Shown: positions 1 through 9,565, counted from the stretch's first letter. The stretch: DNA of 64,000 nucleotides from Bacteroidota bacterium (GCA_023396415.1 JAEWWJ010000017.1:8647-72646), one strand, 5' to 3'. Made by a program: numbers and translations. Notes: generated by a model from the letters alone, not told the origin.

Positions 1-633
1 TCAAAAAGAGTGGGAACAGCCTATCGCATTTTCGACTTTTACAAACTGCGGTCTATGCGTGTGGGCGCCGATAGTGCTTTAAGCAGCTTGAAACATTTGA
101 ACCAATACGATGCTGGTGATAGTGATAAAGAAGCCGCTCTAATTGAAAAATGCCCCAGATGTGCGCAACTTCCCGAAAGTGAATTATGCTCACAAGCCTT
201 ATACAGAGAAGGTGAAAAAATATGTGAATATTGGTACACTGAACTCAAAAAAAGGAAAGGAAGCGCAACATTTATTAAAATTAAAGACGACCCACGTGTT
301 ACCAAAGTGGGAAAATTTATTCGTAACACCAGCATTGATGAGCTTCCACAGTTGCTCAACGTGCTTAAAGGTGATATGTCTATAGTTGGCAATAGGCCAC
401 TGCCGCTTTACGAAGCTGAAATGCTTACTTCCGATGACTGGAGCGAAAGATTTATGGGCCCAGCAGGCATCACAGGTCTTTGGCAGGTAGAAAAACGAGG
501 TAAAAAAGGCACCATGTCAGAGGAGGAAAGAAAGGCATTAGACAACCAATATGCCCGTACTTACTCCTTTTGGGGTGATATAAAACTGATATTGAGGACT
601 ATACCAGCTGTTTTTCAAAAAGAAAATGTTTAA
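1..633 (+). CDS. Initiating sugar-phosphate transferase (WcaJ/WbaP-type), 5' truncated
   Basis: The family transfers a sugar-1-phosphate from a nucleotide sugar to undecaprenyl phosphate at the inner membrane, the first step of repeat-unit synthesis. Reading from base 1 gives SKRVGTAYRIF followed by FYKLRSM, the usual start of the catalytic domain, so the GTG at base 10 is internal and the N-terminal part lies outside the window. Catalytic-domain motifs DELPQLLNVLKGDMSIVG and GPAGITGLWQV are intact. Between RSM and DPRVT there is an insertion of about 70 residues with four cysteines (CPRC plus two more, about bases 151-225), much longer than in WcaJ. It is the first gene of the polysaccharide locus seen here; the next gene begins about 120 bases downstream. 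The sugar specificity cannot be read. Confidence 0.9.
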   Translation, partial: SKRVGTAYRIFDFYKLRSMRVGADSALSSLKHLNQYDAGDSDKEAALIEKCPRCAQLPESELCSQALYREGEKICEYWYTELKKRKGSATFIKIKDDPRVTKVGKFIRNTSIDELPQLLNVLKGDMSIVGNRPLPLYEAEMLTSDDWSERFMGPAGITGLWQVEKRGKKGTMSEEERKALDNQYARTYSFWGDIKLILRTIPAVFQKENV

Positions 634-752
634 TGATTGTTAATAACGGTGTTTGAAAATAATTATCAATTGATGCCACAACAGAAAAAATCTGCTTATT
701 TTGCGGGTTGTTTTTTGCTGAAGAGAAAAAAACAAAAAACACATACAGTATA

Positions 753-1529
753 ATGAGGATACGAACCATACATTTAGTTATTCTTTTTTTGGGACTTATT
801 TTTTCCGTAAAGGTTTCAGGACAGATTTATTCAAACGATGAATCAAAAATTTTCAACCCGCTAACGGATGATATAACCAAAAGGCTTCCCAACATTAGAG
901 TTTTGATTGATTCTGCCGTAGCCAATTCACCTTCTGTTAGATATGAAGAGGTAAAAGCCGATTATTACTACTACGAACAGCTCACGCAAGAACGTTATTG
1001 GATGGAGCATTTCAGCTTTAACCTCGATTGGAACTGGGGAGTGTGGAACTTTCACGACACCCAAACATCGGCAATAGCCAATCCCAACACCTTTCGCATT
1101 GACCTCAATTCTATCCGCGACAACTTTGCCGTGGGTTTTTATATTCGTTTCCCTTTAGCGTCCATTGTTGACCGAAGAAACCGTATCGCAAAGCAAAAAA
1201 AATGGCAAGAACTGTCTTTTGTTCAACGCGAAATCAACCGTCAGTTCGTTGTGCAGCAGGTCATTACAGCTTACGATATGATGATACAATGGCAAAACTA
1301 CATTCGTATTTATAACGACTACCAACGATTTACAGAAATACAAATGCAAATGGCTTCAAACCAGTTTCTTAACGGTGAAATTGGAACAGCCGAGTACACC
1401 CGTTTGAAAGAGATTCAAACCCGTGGGGCCATCGAGTACCAACAAGCCATAGCTGAGTTCAGCAAAAACTATAGGATACTCGAAATCCTAACCGGGATCA
1501 ATTTCAATCTGATCAATGTTTTAAGATAA
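753..1529 (+). CDS. Half-length TolC-like outer-membrane protein
   Basis: The start at 753 is preferred over the in-frame ATG at 708 because it begins a clean signal peptide, MRIRTIHLVILFLGLIFSV, ending near VSGQ. The mature protein has a predicted beta-strand section rich in W, F and N (about residues 75-120), then long helices with regular Q, E and R spacing (about 125-250), including an EYTRLKEIQTRG segment typical of outer-membrane efflux (OEP) repeats. Full TolC proteins have about 450 residues and two such repeats; this one has 258 residues and room for only one. It lies between the initiating transferase and the Wzz-like gene, so it is a candidate for the outer-membrane export partner, taking the place of a Wza-type channel. 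The family assignment is by pattern, not by alignment. Confidence 0.65.
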   Translation: MRIRTIHLVILFLGLIFSVKVSGQIYSNDESKIFNPLTDDITKRLPNIRVLIDSAVANSPSVRYEEVKADYYYYEQLTQERYWMEHFSFNLDWNWGVWNFHDTQTSAIANPNTFRIDLNSIRDNFAVGFYIRFPLASIVDRRNRIAKQKKWQELSFVQREINRQFVVQQVITAYDMMIQWQNYIRIYNDYQRFTEIQMQMASNQFLNGEIGTAEYTRLKEIQTRGAIEYQQAIAEFSKNYRILEILTGINFNLINVLR

Positions 1530-1549
1530 AACAGGAAAACAACCTCATT

Positions 1550-4420
1550 ATGGACATAGCTCAATTTATACGCATCATACGCAATAATTTAATTTTGTTG
1601 ATTGCCATTCCGATTTTACTGGCCATTGTTGTGTTTTATTTTACACGAAACCAGGATAAAATCTACGAATCGGAAGCAGTAATTTATACCGGTATCACTA
1701 CCGGATACTCCATTGAGTCAACTGCCCAACATCCCACCGACTTTTTTAGTGTGAGTGCTCAATACGATAATTTAATTAACCTCATCAATTCGCGTCAAAC
1801 CATTGTTGAAACAGCCATTATGCTTTTGGCACAAAATCTATCCTTGCAAGAGTACAATGCACAGTACATCTCAAATGAAAATTTGGATGAATTAAGGAAA
1901 TTTATTCCTAAAAAAGTTAAAGACCTTGTTGTAAAGTATGGCAAAGCCGGCGTTCAAAGAGAAAAAGAAGAGCAAATCAGATCATTAGAAAGAGAGCTGC
2001 AAAATCTTGAAAAAGAAATCCAAAATCGCACCCAACGTGGCGATGTTCCCGAAGCTTATAACTCATCAGTGAGCAATGACTATCAACCAGCCACCGGGCT
2101 TTCAAAAGACGAGCCGATTTACAATAACTCCACGCAAAATACTTCAAATCAACAATATAATGTTCCTGTACAGCAACAACAGCAATCCACTTATCACACT
2201 GTAAGAGCCGGAGAAACCTTATTGACCATTGCCAAAAAATATGGTGTAAGCATGAACAAACTCCGTGAAATTAACGATCTTGGTTCACAACAACTTAGAG
2301 CCGGGCAAAAAGTTGTGATTGGAACTACTATGGTTGATATGCCGGCGAACAACACCTTTTCAGGAAACGATACCGACCTCACGACAATTGAAGATGCCAG
2401 CTACGACACTTCATATTCTGACTATATGACAGAAAATTCAATGGAGTTTCTCAATAGCCCGATCAATAGGCCTGCATATGAGGCTACTGAAATTATAGCT
2501 TCGGGTTATGAAAACAACTCATTTGTTGAAAACCTAGAGAAAGACCCTATCATTCCCCGTGGTATTTCGCAAGATGACTTCAGCAAAACCATCCAAAATA
2601 TTACCAATTACTATAATTCTAGCGACACCAATTTTGTGTATGGGTTGCTGCATTATGGTACCAACAAGCATTACAGCATCAGATCCATTAAGACACTCCA
2701 AATTTACCGCATCAACAATTCCGATTTGGTTCGTTTGGTTTATCTGTCAGATGATCCGGGAATTTGCCAACAAACTTTAAAAATCATTGCCCACGTTTTT
2801 GTTAAAAACTATAAACTTTTAAAAGAAAGCCAAACCGACATGGTTGTGGACTACTTTAGAAGACAAGTGGATTCAGCAGATCGAATTCTAAAGTCATCAG
2901 AAGATAAGTTGCTCATCTTCAATCGCAGAAACAATATCATTAACTACCAAGAGCAAACAAAATATATCGCGGCTCAAAAGGAAGACCTTGATCTTTACTA
3001 CCAAAATGAGCAAGTGAGAATGGCCCAGTCGTCGGCTGCACTTCGGGAGTTAGAAACAAAACTCACCCGTCGGGATAGTATTTATCTCAAGAGTGATGTT
3101 GTGAACCAAAGGCGAAAGGAATATGCAGAGGTTACCGAGAAAATCCTCATCAATGAGCTGGCTGAGGACTATGACAAGCGCATTGGCAACGAAATTTCAC
3201 TGCTCCGTCACCGCGCGGACCATTTGCGCGATGAAATAAAACTCTACGTTGATCAACTCTACCTCTACAGCCATTCCACCCAAGGCATACCCATTGCCCG
3301 AATTTTGGATGAGTGGCTGAAAAATGCCCTATCGTATGAGGAAGCCAAAGCAAGTTTGGTTGTGCTGGCAAGAAGGAAACTTGATTTCGTAAAAACATAC
3401 CAACGTTTTGCACCTTTAGGCGCCATGCTCAAACGTATTGAACGCGAGATGACCATCGCCGAACAAACATATCTTGAGCTACTTAGGAGCTTAAACCTGG
3501 CTAAAATGCGGCAACAAAATCTGCAAATGGCTACCAATATTCGGCTCGTTGACCCACCTTATTTCCCGCTTCAAGCCAACCCTTCAAAAGCAAAATACCT
3601 TGTTGTAGCAGCAGCTATGATAGGATTCTTGCTGGTTCTCTTTATTATTCTCCTCCTTGAATTCTTTGATGCCTCACTCAAGAAACCCGAAAAAGTTGCT
3701 GAGCAAATTGGCCTTAAATTGGCAGGGGCTTATCCATATGTAGGTTCCGGGGTGCGTATGAAAGATGCTGTTTTCATCAGCAATAGGTTGATTGAAATGA
3801 TTATTCAAAACATCAAACGTAGTATTGCGCAAGGGAGTGTTTACACCTCGGCCAAGCCGCATATTGTGTTGTTTTTCAGTACGCAAGAAGGTGTTGGAAA
3901 GACTTTTTTAACTTCAAAAATTGCAAATAAATTGCGTACTTATGGCGAAAAAGTGATTGTTCTTAACTATTCTGACAACAATCAAGACGAGCCGGTGAAC
4001 GATTACAATTTAGCCTATAACTACACCATCAAAGAAAACTTTAGTGAGATAAAGAACCTTAGAGAGCTGATTGATAGCAATATACTTAGAAGAGAGAATT
4101 ATCTCTACGACTACATCCTTGTTGAAATTCCTTCAATCATCTTCCACGCCTTCCCTATGGAGCTTATCCAACAGGTGGATGCCTCAGTGCTTATCGTTAA
4201 GGCCACTAACAGCTGGAACAAAGCCGACAAAGGCGCATTGGATATCATCAATGATTTGGCCAAAGAACCTCCAATGGTCATTCTGAACGAAGCTGAAGAT
4301 TACGCCATTGAAAACATGATCAGTGGGGTGAAAATGCAGAAAACCGATGGGGCATTCTATCGTTTTAAAAACATTCTCACTTTACCCGGAAGAATCAGAA
4401 TACAGGTAAAAGAAAACTAA
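1550..4420 (+). CDS. Wzz/BY-kinase-like chain-length protein with inserted LysM domain
   Basis: This 956-residue protein has the layout of a polysaccharide co-polymerase: a transmembrane segment at about residues 12-31, a large periplasmic coiled-coil part, a second transmembrane segment at about 681-705, and a cytoplasmic P-loop domain. Two things are odd. First, residues 140-160 (coiled coil) and a Q/N-rich linker lead into a LysM peptidoglycan-binding module at about 215-258 (YHTVRAGETLLTIAKKYGV and the AGQKVVIG end). Second, the C-terminal domain keeps a Walker A (QEGVGKT, 779-785), but the A' motif lacks its usual aspartates (VIVLNYSDNN), Walker B reads YDYILVEIPS with glutamate for aspartate, and no C-terminal tyrosine cluster is present. 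It probably sets chain length and may not be an active tyrosine kinase. The Wzx gene follows after 7 bases. Confidence 0.85.
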   Translation: MDIAQFIRIIRNNLILLIAIPILLAIVVFYFTRNQDKIYESEAVIYTGITTGYSIESTAQHPTDFFSVSAQYDNLINLINSRQTIVETAIMLLAQNLSLQEYNAQYISNENLDELRKFIPKKVKDLVVKYGKAGVQREKEEQIRSLERELQNLEKEIQNRTQRGDVPEAYNSSVSNDYQPATGLSKDEPIYNNSTQNTSNQQYNVPVQQQQQSTYHTVRAGETLLTIAKKYGVSMNKLREINDLGSQQLRAGQKVVIGTTMVDMPANNTFSGNDTDLTTIEDASYDTSYSDYMTENSMEFLNSPINRPAYEATEIIASGYENNSFVENLEKDPIIPRGISQDDFSKTIQNITNYYNSSDTNFVYGLLHYGTNKHYSIRSIKTLQIYRINNSDLVRLVYLSDDPGICQQTLKIIAHVFVKNYKLLKESQTDMVVDYFRRQVDSADRILKSSEDKLLIFNRRNNIINYQEQTKYIAAQKEDLDLYYQNEQVRMAQSSAALRELETKLTRRDSIYLKSDVVNQRRKEYAEVTEKILINELAEDYDKRIGNEISLLRHRADHLRDEIKLYVDQLYLYSHSTQGIPIARILDEWLKNALSYEEAKASLVVLARRKLDFVKTYQRFAPLGAMLKRIEREMTIAEQTYLELLRSLNLAKMRQQNLQMATNIRLVDPPYFPLQANPSKAKYLVVAAAMIGFLLVLFIILLLEFFDASLKKPEKVAEQIGLKLAGAYPYVGSGVRMKDAVFISNRLIEMIIQNIKRSIAQGSVYTSAKPHIVLFFSTQEGVGKTFLTSKIANKLRTYGEKVIVLNYSDNNQDEPVNDYNLAYNYTIKENFSEIKNLRELIDSNILRRENYLYDYILVEIPSIIFHAFPMELIQQVDASVLIVKATNSWNKADKGALDIINDLAKEPPMVILNEAEDYAIENMISGVKMQKTDGAFYRFKNILTLPGRIRIQVKEN

Positions 4421-4427
4421 TTGTACA

Positions 4428-5849
4428 GTGAAAGGTTTTTTACGAAAACTCCTTTCCAGCAATAATTTCTTATCGCTGGCAAACAATAGCCTTGTTGCTG
4501 TATTTGCTTTCTTGAGTTTTTTATTGCTCGTGCGAATGTTACCTCAAGAAACATTTGGCGAATGGGTGCTTTTTATTACAGCAGCTAACTTTCTCGACAT
4601 GCTGCGCTTTGGTATCACAAGAACCGCCATCATTCGCTTCTTATCAGGCGCTAACGATGAGCAAGAGAAAAAACTTATTGGTTCTAACAACTTCATTAAT
4701 TTAGTTTCAACTCTTGTGCTGGCGGTCTTAGTGATGGCGATACATTATTATTTCAAGGATTCGCTAAGCGATTCGGGTTTTTTAATGTTTTTTCAATGGT
4801 ATCCCATTCTTTCTGTCCTCACGCTGCCTTTCAACAACGCCCAATCCATTCTACAGGCTCAAATGAAGTTCGATAAAATGCTGTGGCTTAGAATGGTGAA
4901 TGTTGGAACATTCATGGTCTTTCTTTTTGCTAATCTTTGGTTGGGATATGGTATTTATGTCATTTTGGTAGCCTATCTCCTCAGCAATTTGCTCAGTTCC
5001 CTCCTATCGAGTGCTTTCAACTGGGATGGCATACGCTACACTTTTAAGTTTGACCGGCACACCAACAGATTGGTTTTAGATTTCGGAAAATATACCACAG
5101 GAACATTGATTGGCAGCAATTTACTTAAAAGCTCCGATACATTTATCATCGGTTTAAGTCCCTTTTTAGGAACTCTGGGTGTGGCATTGTACTCCATTCC
5201 GCTTAAGCTCACCGAAATTATTGAGATTCCTCTCCGAAGCTTTGCGGCCACAGCATTTCCTGAAATGTCAAAAGCCAGCATTGAAAAAAACTATGATGAA
5301 GCCCGAAATGTTTTTTACCGCAACGCGGGTAGCATGACTTACCTCATGATGCCAATCATGTTGGTTTCGTTCATTTTTGCCGAAGAAATTGTTACGCTTT
5401 TGGGTGGATCAGACTATACCATAACGGCAAATATTTTTAGAATTTTCTGTATATATGGCCTTTTGTTGCCCATTGATAGGTTTATTGGCATTGGTTTGGA
5501 CAGTGTTAATTTACCTAAGAAAAATTTTTACAAGGTCGTTTATATGGCTTTCTTCAATATTATAGGTGATTCAATTGTTGTTTTTGGGTTTTCATTTTTA
5601 CTCAAAGGATTCTCCTGGTTGGTGCTGGTTGTAAGCAGTTTTGCCGCCGCTGATGCCTACCGCGTTGCCCATGCCTTTTCGATCATAAAAACACTCGAAA
5701 TGGTAGCCGTTGTTACTTTCTTGTTCACTTTGTTCGGAATCGTAATCGGGTATAATTATCTGAATAAAGAAATAACCTTAAGTAAAAAAGCTATATTTGT
5801 GCAAGGTTTCCATCATTTGAGCAGTTTTACCAACTTTTTCAAAAAGTGA
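4428..5849 (+). CDS. Wzx-type polysaccharide flippase
   Basis: This 473-residue integral membrane protein of the MVF/MATE-like polysaccharide transporter family has about 12 hydrophobic segments. The N-terminus (NNSLVAVFAFLSFLLLVRMLP then ETFGEWVLF) is characteristic of Wzx and related proteins. Family members move undecaprenyl-linked repeat units across the inner membrane. The start is a GTG at 4428, 7 bases after the Wzz-like stop; no better in-frame start fits the first hydrophobic segment. The C-terminal tail after the last membrane segment is short and basic. Its place between the chain-length protein and the polymerase fits a Wzx/Wzy-dependent pathway. Confidence 0.85.
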   Translation: MKGFLRKLLSSNNFLSLANNSLVAVFAFLSFLLLVRMLPQETFGEWVLFITAANFLDMLRFGITRTAIIRFLSGANDEQEKKLIGSNNFINLVSTLVLAVLVMAIHYYFKDSLSDSGFLMFFQWYPILSVLTLPFNNAQSILQAQMKFDKMLWLRMVNVGTFMVFLFANLWLGYGIYVILVAYLLSNLLSSLLSSAFNWDGIRYTFKFDRHTNRLVLDFGKYTTGTLIGSNLLKSSDTFIIGLSPFLGTLGVALYSIPLKLTEIIEIPLRSFAATAFPEMSKASIEKNYDEARNVFYRNAGSMTYLMMPIMLVSFIFAEEIVTLLGGSDYTITANIFRIFCIYGLLLPIDRFIGIGLDSVNLPKKNFYKVVYMAFFNIIGDSIVVFGFSFLLKGFSWLVLVVSSFAAADAYRVAHAFSIIKTLEMVAVVTFLFTLFGIVIGYNYLNKEITLSKKAIFVQGFHHLSSFTNFFKK

Positions 5850-5859
5850 TTAATGCAAA

Positions 5860-7362
5860 ATGCAAACTATGTTTTCTTCGTTGAAAGATAAGACCGGCTC
5901 GGAAAAGCTTCAACATCCGATAATGATCCTACTTTTGGTCGTTATCGCTGTTGCTTTGGGAGTAATTATTGCCAAAGGAGGATTCATTGTTGCAATGGCA
6001 CTTTTGGCGCTTTTTCCTGCCATTATTTATTTCAACCGCTTTCTGGGTAATCCGCGCGTAGGCATTTACACCGTAGTGATTTTAGGATTTATTGCCATTG
6101 GACTTACCCGATACATTCGCAATGTCCCCTTTGGATTATCCGTTGATGGCATTTTGGTGTTGACTTATATCGCGGTTTTCTTTCGCTATTTTTATGAAAA
6201 AGTGAATTGGGAGCAACTCAACCGCGATTTGGTCTATTTAGCACTGATGTGGTTTGTTTTCAGTGTGTTACAACTGTTTAATCCCGAGGCATTGAGCCGC
6301 ACAGCTTGGTTTTATGCCATGCGAGGTATTTCTTTGTACATGTTGTTGCTCATCCCTTTGGTTTTGCTGGTTTTTAACCGATTACGATTTTTATACATTT
6401 TTCTATACCTCTGGGGGATTTTTTCCATTTTGGGTACATTGAAAGGGCTTCAGCAATTGTATCTTGGACCCGATTCTGCCGAGCAGTTTTGGTTGGATAC
6501 TGTCGGTGCTGTTACCCACATTTTGTTTGGTGAGTTGCGTGTATTTTCGTTTTTTAGCGATGCCGGACAGTTTGGAGCTGCGCAGGGAGCCGCCGGTGTT
6601 GTGGGATTATTGGTTGCTACCAACATCAAAGGAACCCATAACAAGGTATTTTTTATCATCATGGGTGTTTTTGGGCTTTGGGGAATGATGATCTCCGGTA
6701 CACGTGGTGCTATGATTGTTCCTATGGTTGGTGGTTCGACCTACATTTTATTACGAAAAAACTTCAAGGCGTTTTTTATTGGCGCCCTTGTGCTGGCTTT
6801 GGTGTATGCGTTTTTCACCTATACTTATATAGGACAAGGAAATTCACAAATCCGACGTATGCGTACCGCCTTTAAGCCCGAAGAAGATCAATCATATTTG
6901 GTAAGGCTCGAAAACAGGCAGATTTTGGGTGTTTATCTTGCTAATAAGCCGTTTGGGGGCGGCATTGGGAGTGCCGGCGACTGGGGCAAACGGTTTTCGC
7001 CACAAGGTTTTCTCGCACAAATTGCTACTGACAGTTGGTATGTGCAAATTTGGGCCGAACAAGGCCTAGTTGGGCTCATACTCCATCTCTTTATCTTGTC
7101 TTATATCCTTATAAAAGGAGGCTATATCATCATGTTTAGGGTGCAGCAACCTGAATTGCGCGGCGTTGTTGCCGCCCTCATGGCAGGATTCACCGGAATC
7201 ATGGGGGCAAGTTACGGGAATGGTGTTTTAGGACAGATGCCCACAGGTATTCTGATCTACATGAGTTGGTCTTTCATTTTTATGAGCCAACAGCTCGATC
7301 GCGAATATACCTACTTAATAAACAATGGTCTTCAGCCTTGGTCGTTAAAAAATAAAACGTAA
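5860..7362 (+). CDS. O-antigen polymerase/ligase family protein (Wzy/WaaL-like)
   Basis: This 500-residue protein has about a dozen hydrophobic segments and one large periplasmic loop at about residues 325-400, the topology of Wzy polymerases and WaaL ligases. The loop has the sequence FGGGIGSAGDWGKRFSPQGF followed by TDSWYVQIWAEQGLVGLILH, which resembles the TDNxYL/ExGxxG signature of the O-antigen ligase Pfam family. Conserved arginines (SGTRGAM, RRMRTAF) are present. Members join repeat units in the periplasm or ligate finished chains to a lipid. With one Wzx and one such gene in the locus, polymerase is the simpler reading, but the two roles cannot be told apart by sequence alone. A second ATG three codons in (5869) is an alternative start. 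Confidence 0.8.
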   Translation: MQTMFSSLKDKTGSEKLQHPIMILLLVVIAVALGVIIAKGGFIVAMALLALFPAIIYFNRFLGNPRVGIYTVVILGFIAIGLTRYIRNVPFGLSVDGILVLTYIAVFFRYFYEKVNWEQLNRDLVYLALMWFVFSVLQLFNPEALSRTAWFYAMRGISLYMLLLIPLVLLVFNRLRFLYIFLYLWGIFSILGTLKGLQQLYLGPDSAEQFWLDTVGAVTHILFGELRVFSFFSDAGQFGAAQGAAGVVGLLVATNIKGTHNKVFFIIMGVFGLWGMMISGTRGAMIVPMVGGSTYILLRKNFKAFFIGALVLALVYAFFTYTYIGQGNSQIRRMRTAFKPEEDQSYLVRLENRQILGVYLANKPFGGGIGSAGDWGKRFSPQGFLAQIATDSWYVQIWAEQGLVGLILHLFILSYILIKGGYIIMFRVQQPELRGVVAALMAGFTGIMGASYGNGVLGQMPTGILIYMSWSFIFMSQQLDREYTYLINNGLQPWSLKNKT

Positions 7363-7363
7363 A

Positions 7364-8314
7364 ATGAATGTCACGCACAATGCCACAACCGACACGAAAA
7401 CTTCGCCTTTAGAAGCTCCCTATCCACTGGTTTCTATCATTACGGTGAATTACAACCAAAGTGTTGTAACCCTTGAATTTCTAGCATCCTTGCGCCAGTG
7501 CACCTATCCCAACCTTGAGATTTTTGTTGTTGACAATGGCTCTCCCAACGACAGGCCGGAAATTATCAAAGAGCAGTATCCTGAAGTGAACCTCATTCTC
7601 ACGGGAAAAAACTTAGGTTTTGCAGGCGGGAACAATGTAGCAGTAAAGCTGGCAAAAGGCAAATACATGCTTTTTATTAACAACGACACTGAAGTTGAAA
7701 AATCATTTCTTGAACCGCTGGTAAAAGTTTTAGAAAACAATGATAAAGTTGGAATGGTGAGTCCAAAAATTCACTTTTTCCACACTCCAAATACCTTTCA
7801 ATTTGCTGGTTTTACGCCACTTAGTCCGTTAACCATCAGAAATACCGCTATCGGATTTGGCGAGATAGATACCGGACAATATGATTATTGCTCCGAAACA
7901 GGTTCAATTTTTGGTGCCGCAATGCTTGTTCCTACAAAGGTTATTGAAAAAGTTGGAATGATGACAGAAGTCTTCTTTTTGTATTACGAAGAGCATGATT
8001 GGGCCGAACGTATCAAAAGAGCAGGATATAAAATTTATTATTGCGGCCATTCGTTGGTTTTACATAAAGAATCTATCTCAACGGTCAAAGAAAGTCCTTT
8101 TCAAGTGTTCTACCTGCATCGCGGACGTTTACTTTACGCGCGCCGCAACACTTTTGGCATCAATTACCTCCTGAGTCAGGCCTATTTAATGGGAATTGCA
8201 ATGCCAAAAACTGCGTTGAGCTATCTTTTAAAAGGAAGAAACGATTTGGCAAAAGCCATTTTTAAAGCCATGTACTGGAACTTAAGTCACACAAAAAGAA
8301 ATATTTATACCTAA
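7364..8314 (+). CDS. Family 2 glycosyltransferase (pair A, soluble)
   Basis: A 316-residue GT2 enzyme of the rhamnosyltransferase-like kind. The nucleotide-binding start VSIITVNYN, the NLGFAGGNN segment and the metal-binding FINNDTEV (DXD-type) are all present, followed by the acceptor-side FFLYYEEHDWAERIKRAGY region. No strong membrane segment is seen apart from a weakly hydrophobic stretch near 270. It starts 1 base after the polymerase stop and is followed after 15 bases by a membrane GT2. The protein clearly resembles the one at 9576-10502 along its whole length, and the two downstream partners resemble each other too, so this is one half of a duplicated gene pair. The sugar donor is unknown. 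Confidence 0.9.
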   Translation: MNVTHNATTDTKTSPLEAPYPLVSIITVNYNQSVVTLEFLASLRQCTYPNLEIFVVDNGSPNDRPEIIKEQYPEVNLILTGKNLGFAGGNNVAVKLAKGKYMLFINNDTEVEKSFLEPLVKVLENNDKVGMVSPKIHFFHTPNTFQFAGFTPLSPLTIRNTAIGFGEIDTGQYDYCSETGSIFGAAMLVPTKVIEKVGMMTEVFFLYYEEHDWAERIKRAGYKIYYCGHSLVLHKESISTVKESPFQVFYLHRGRLLYARRNTFGINYLLSQAYLMGIAMPKTALSYLLKGRNDLAKAIFKAMYWNLSHTKRNIYT

Positions 8315-8329
8315 AAGGATGTCAAAATT

Positions 8330-9565
8330 ATGAGCTATCTAATTCTTTTTGTTGAAATTTTACAATTGATTTTGTTTGTGTATCTCGGTTTGGCAACGCT
8401 TTATATTGCCATTTTCGGTTTGGCCTCGCTGTTTCCCCAACCCAAAAAGCAAGCAACTGACAACCGTCAAAGAAAATTTGCCGTACTCATCCCCGGTTAT
8501 AAAGAGGACAATGTAATTGTTGATGTTGCCGCCGATGCACTTATACAGGACTATCCTTCACATCTTTACGAAGTAATAGTAATTGCTGATTCGTTCAAAC
8601 CTGAAACACTGTCGGCCTTGAGAGCAATTCCGGTTCGTGTGGTAGAGGTTACTTTTGAGATCAGTAAAAAATCAAAAGCTTTGAATAAATGTATGGAAGT
8701 GATTGGTGATGAATACGATGTAGCCTTAGTTTTGGATGCCGATAACATCATGGATCACGATGTGTTGAAAAAAATTAACGAGGCCTTCAACCAAGGTTTT
8801 CAAGCGGTGCAAGGACATCGAATGGCAAAAAATACAAATACCAACTTTGCTATCCTCGACGCTGTAAGCGAGGAAATTAACAACAAAATCTTTCGTAAAG
8901 GCCACAGAGTGCTTGGTTTATCGTCGGCACTAATTGGCTCGGGAATGGGGATTGATTATGCGCTGTTCAAACGAACAATGATAACAGTTGATTCGGTGGG
9001 CGAGGATAAAGAGGTAGAAATGAACCTTTTAAAAGGAGGTTATAAGATTGAATATCTGGAAGAAGCCCACATCTATGATGAAAAAACATCAAAAAAAGAT
9101 GTTTTTGTAAACCAAAGAAGAAGATGGATTGCCGCACAGCTCGAGTTTTTTAGAAAATACTTTTTCGATGGCCTTTGGCATCTCCTACGTCATGGAAATG
9201 TAGATTACTTTGATAAGGTCATCCAAATGATTCAGCCTCCTCGGATTTTACTTTTAGGCCTGCTGATCATCGCTTCCATTTTAAGCTTGATTTTTAATAA
9301 CGAAACAAACTCCATCCTTAAAATAGACATCAAATTTATCTATTGGATTGTTTTACTAGCTATTACAACTATAACCCTAATGATCTCAACGCCACGTAAG
9401 TTTCACAACAAAAAAACATTGATGGCGATGTTTTCTTTACCGATGGGTTTTTTGTTGATGTTCAAGAGTTTACTAAAAGTTAAAGGAGCTTCAAAACGTT
9501 TCATCCATACAACCCATGAGCACACCGAAAAACCTATAAAAAAACACCTGAAAGGACAAAAATAA
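8330..9565 (+). CDS. Membrane family 2 glycosyltransferase (pair A, processive type)
   Basis: A 411-residue GT2 enzyme with an N-terminal membrane segment (residues about 5-30), the catalytic start FAVLIPGYKED, the metal-binding LVLDADNIM, a GEDKEVEMNLL acceptor motif and QRRRW, which corresponds to the Q/RXXRW motif of cellulose- and hyaluronan-synthase-like enzymes. Two or three membrane segments follow (about 305-385). Such enzymes act on lipid-linked acceptors at the cytoplasmic face. An AAAGGATG sequence lies 11 bases before the start. It resembles the protein at 10505-11737 along its length. Confidence 0.88.
   Translation: MSYLILFVEILQLILFVYLGLATLYIAIFGLASLFPQPKKQATDNRQRKFAVLIPGYKEDNVIVDVAADALIQDYPSHLYEVIVIADSFKPETLSALRAIPVRVVEVTFEISKKSKALNKCMEVIGDEYDVALVLDADNIMDHDVLKKINEAFNQGFQAVQGHRMAKNTNTNFAILDAVSEEINNKIFRKGHRVLGLSSALIGSGMGIDYALFKRTMITVDSVGEDKEVEMNLLKGGYKIEYLEEAHIYDEKTSKKDVFVNQRRRWIAAQLEFFRKYFFDGLWHLLRHGNVDYFDKVIQMIQPPRILLLGLLIIASILSLIFNNETNSILKIDIKFIYWIVLLAITTITLMISTPRKFHNKKTLMAMFSLPMGFLLMFKSLLKVKGASKRFIHTTHEHTEKPIKKHLKGQK

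Noticed and set aside
10..12. GTG as start of the first gene
   Set aside because: The frame is open to base 1 and the residues before it (SKR) fit the usual QKRVG motif, so the true start is outside the window.
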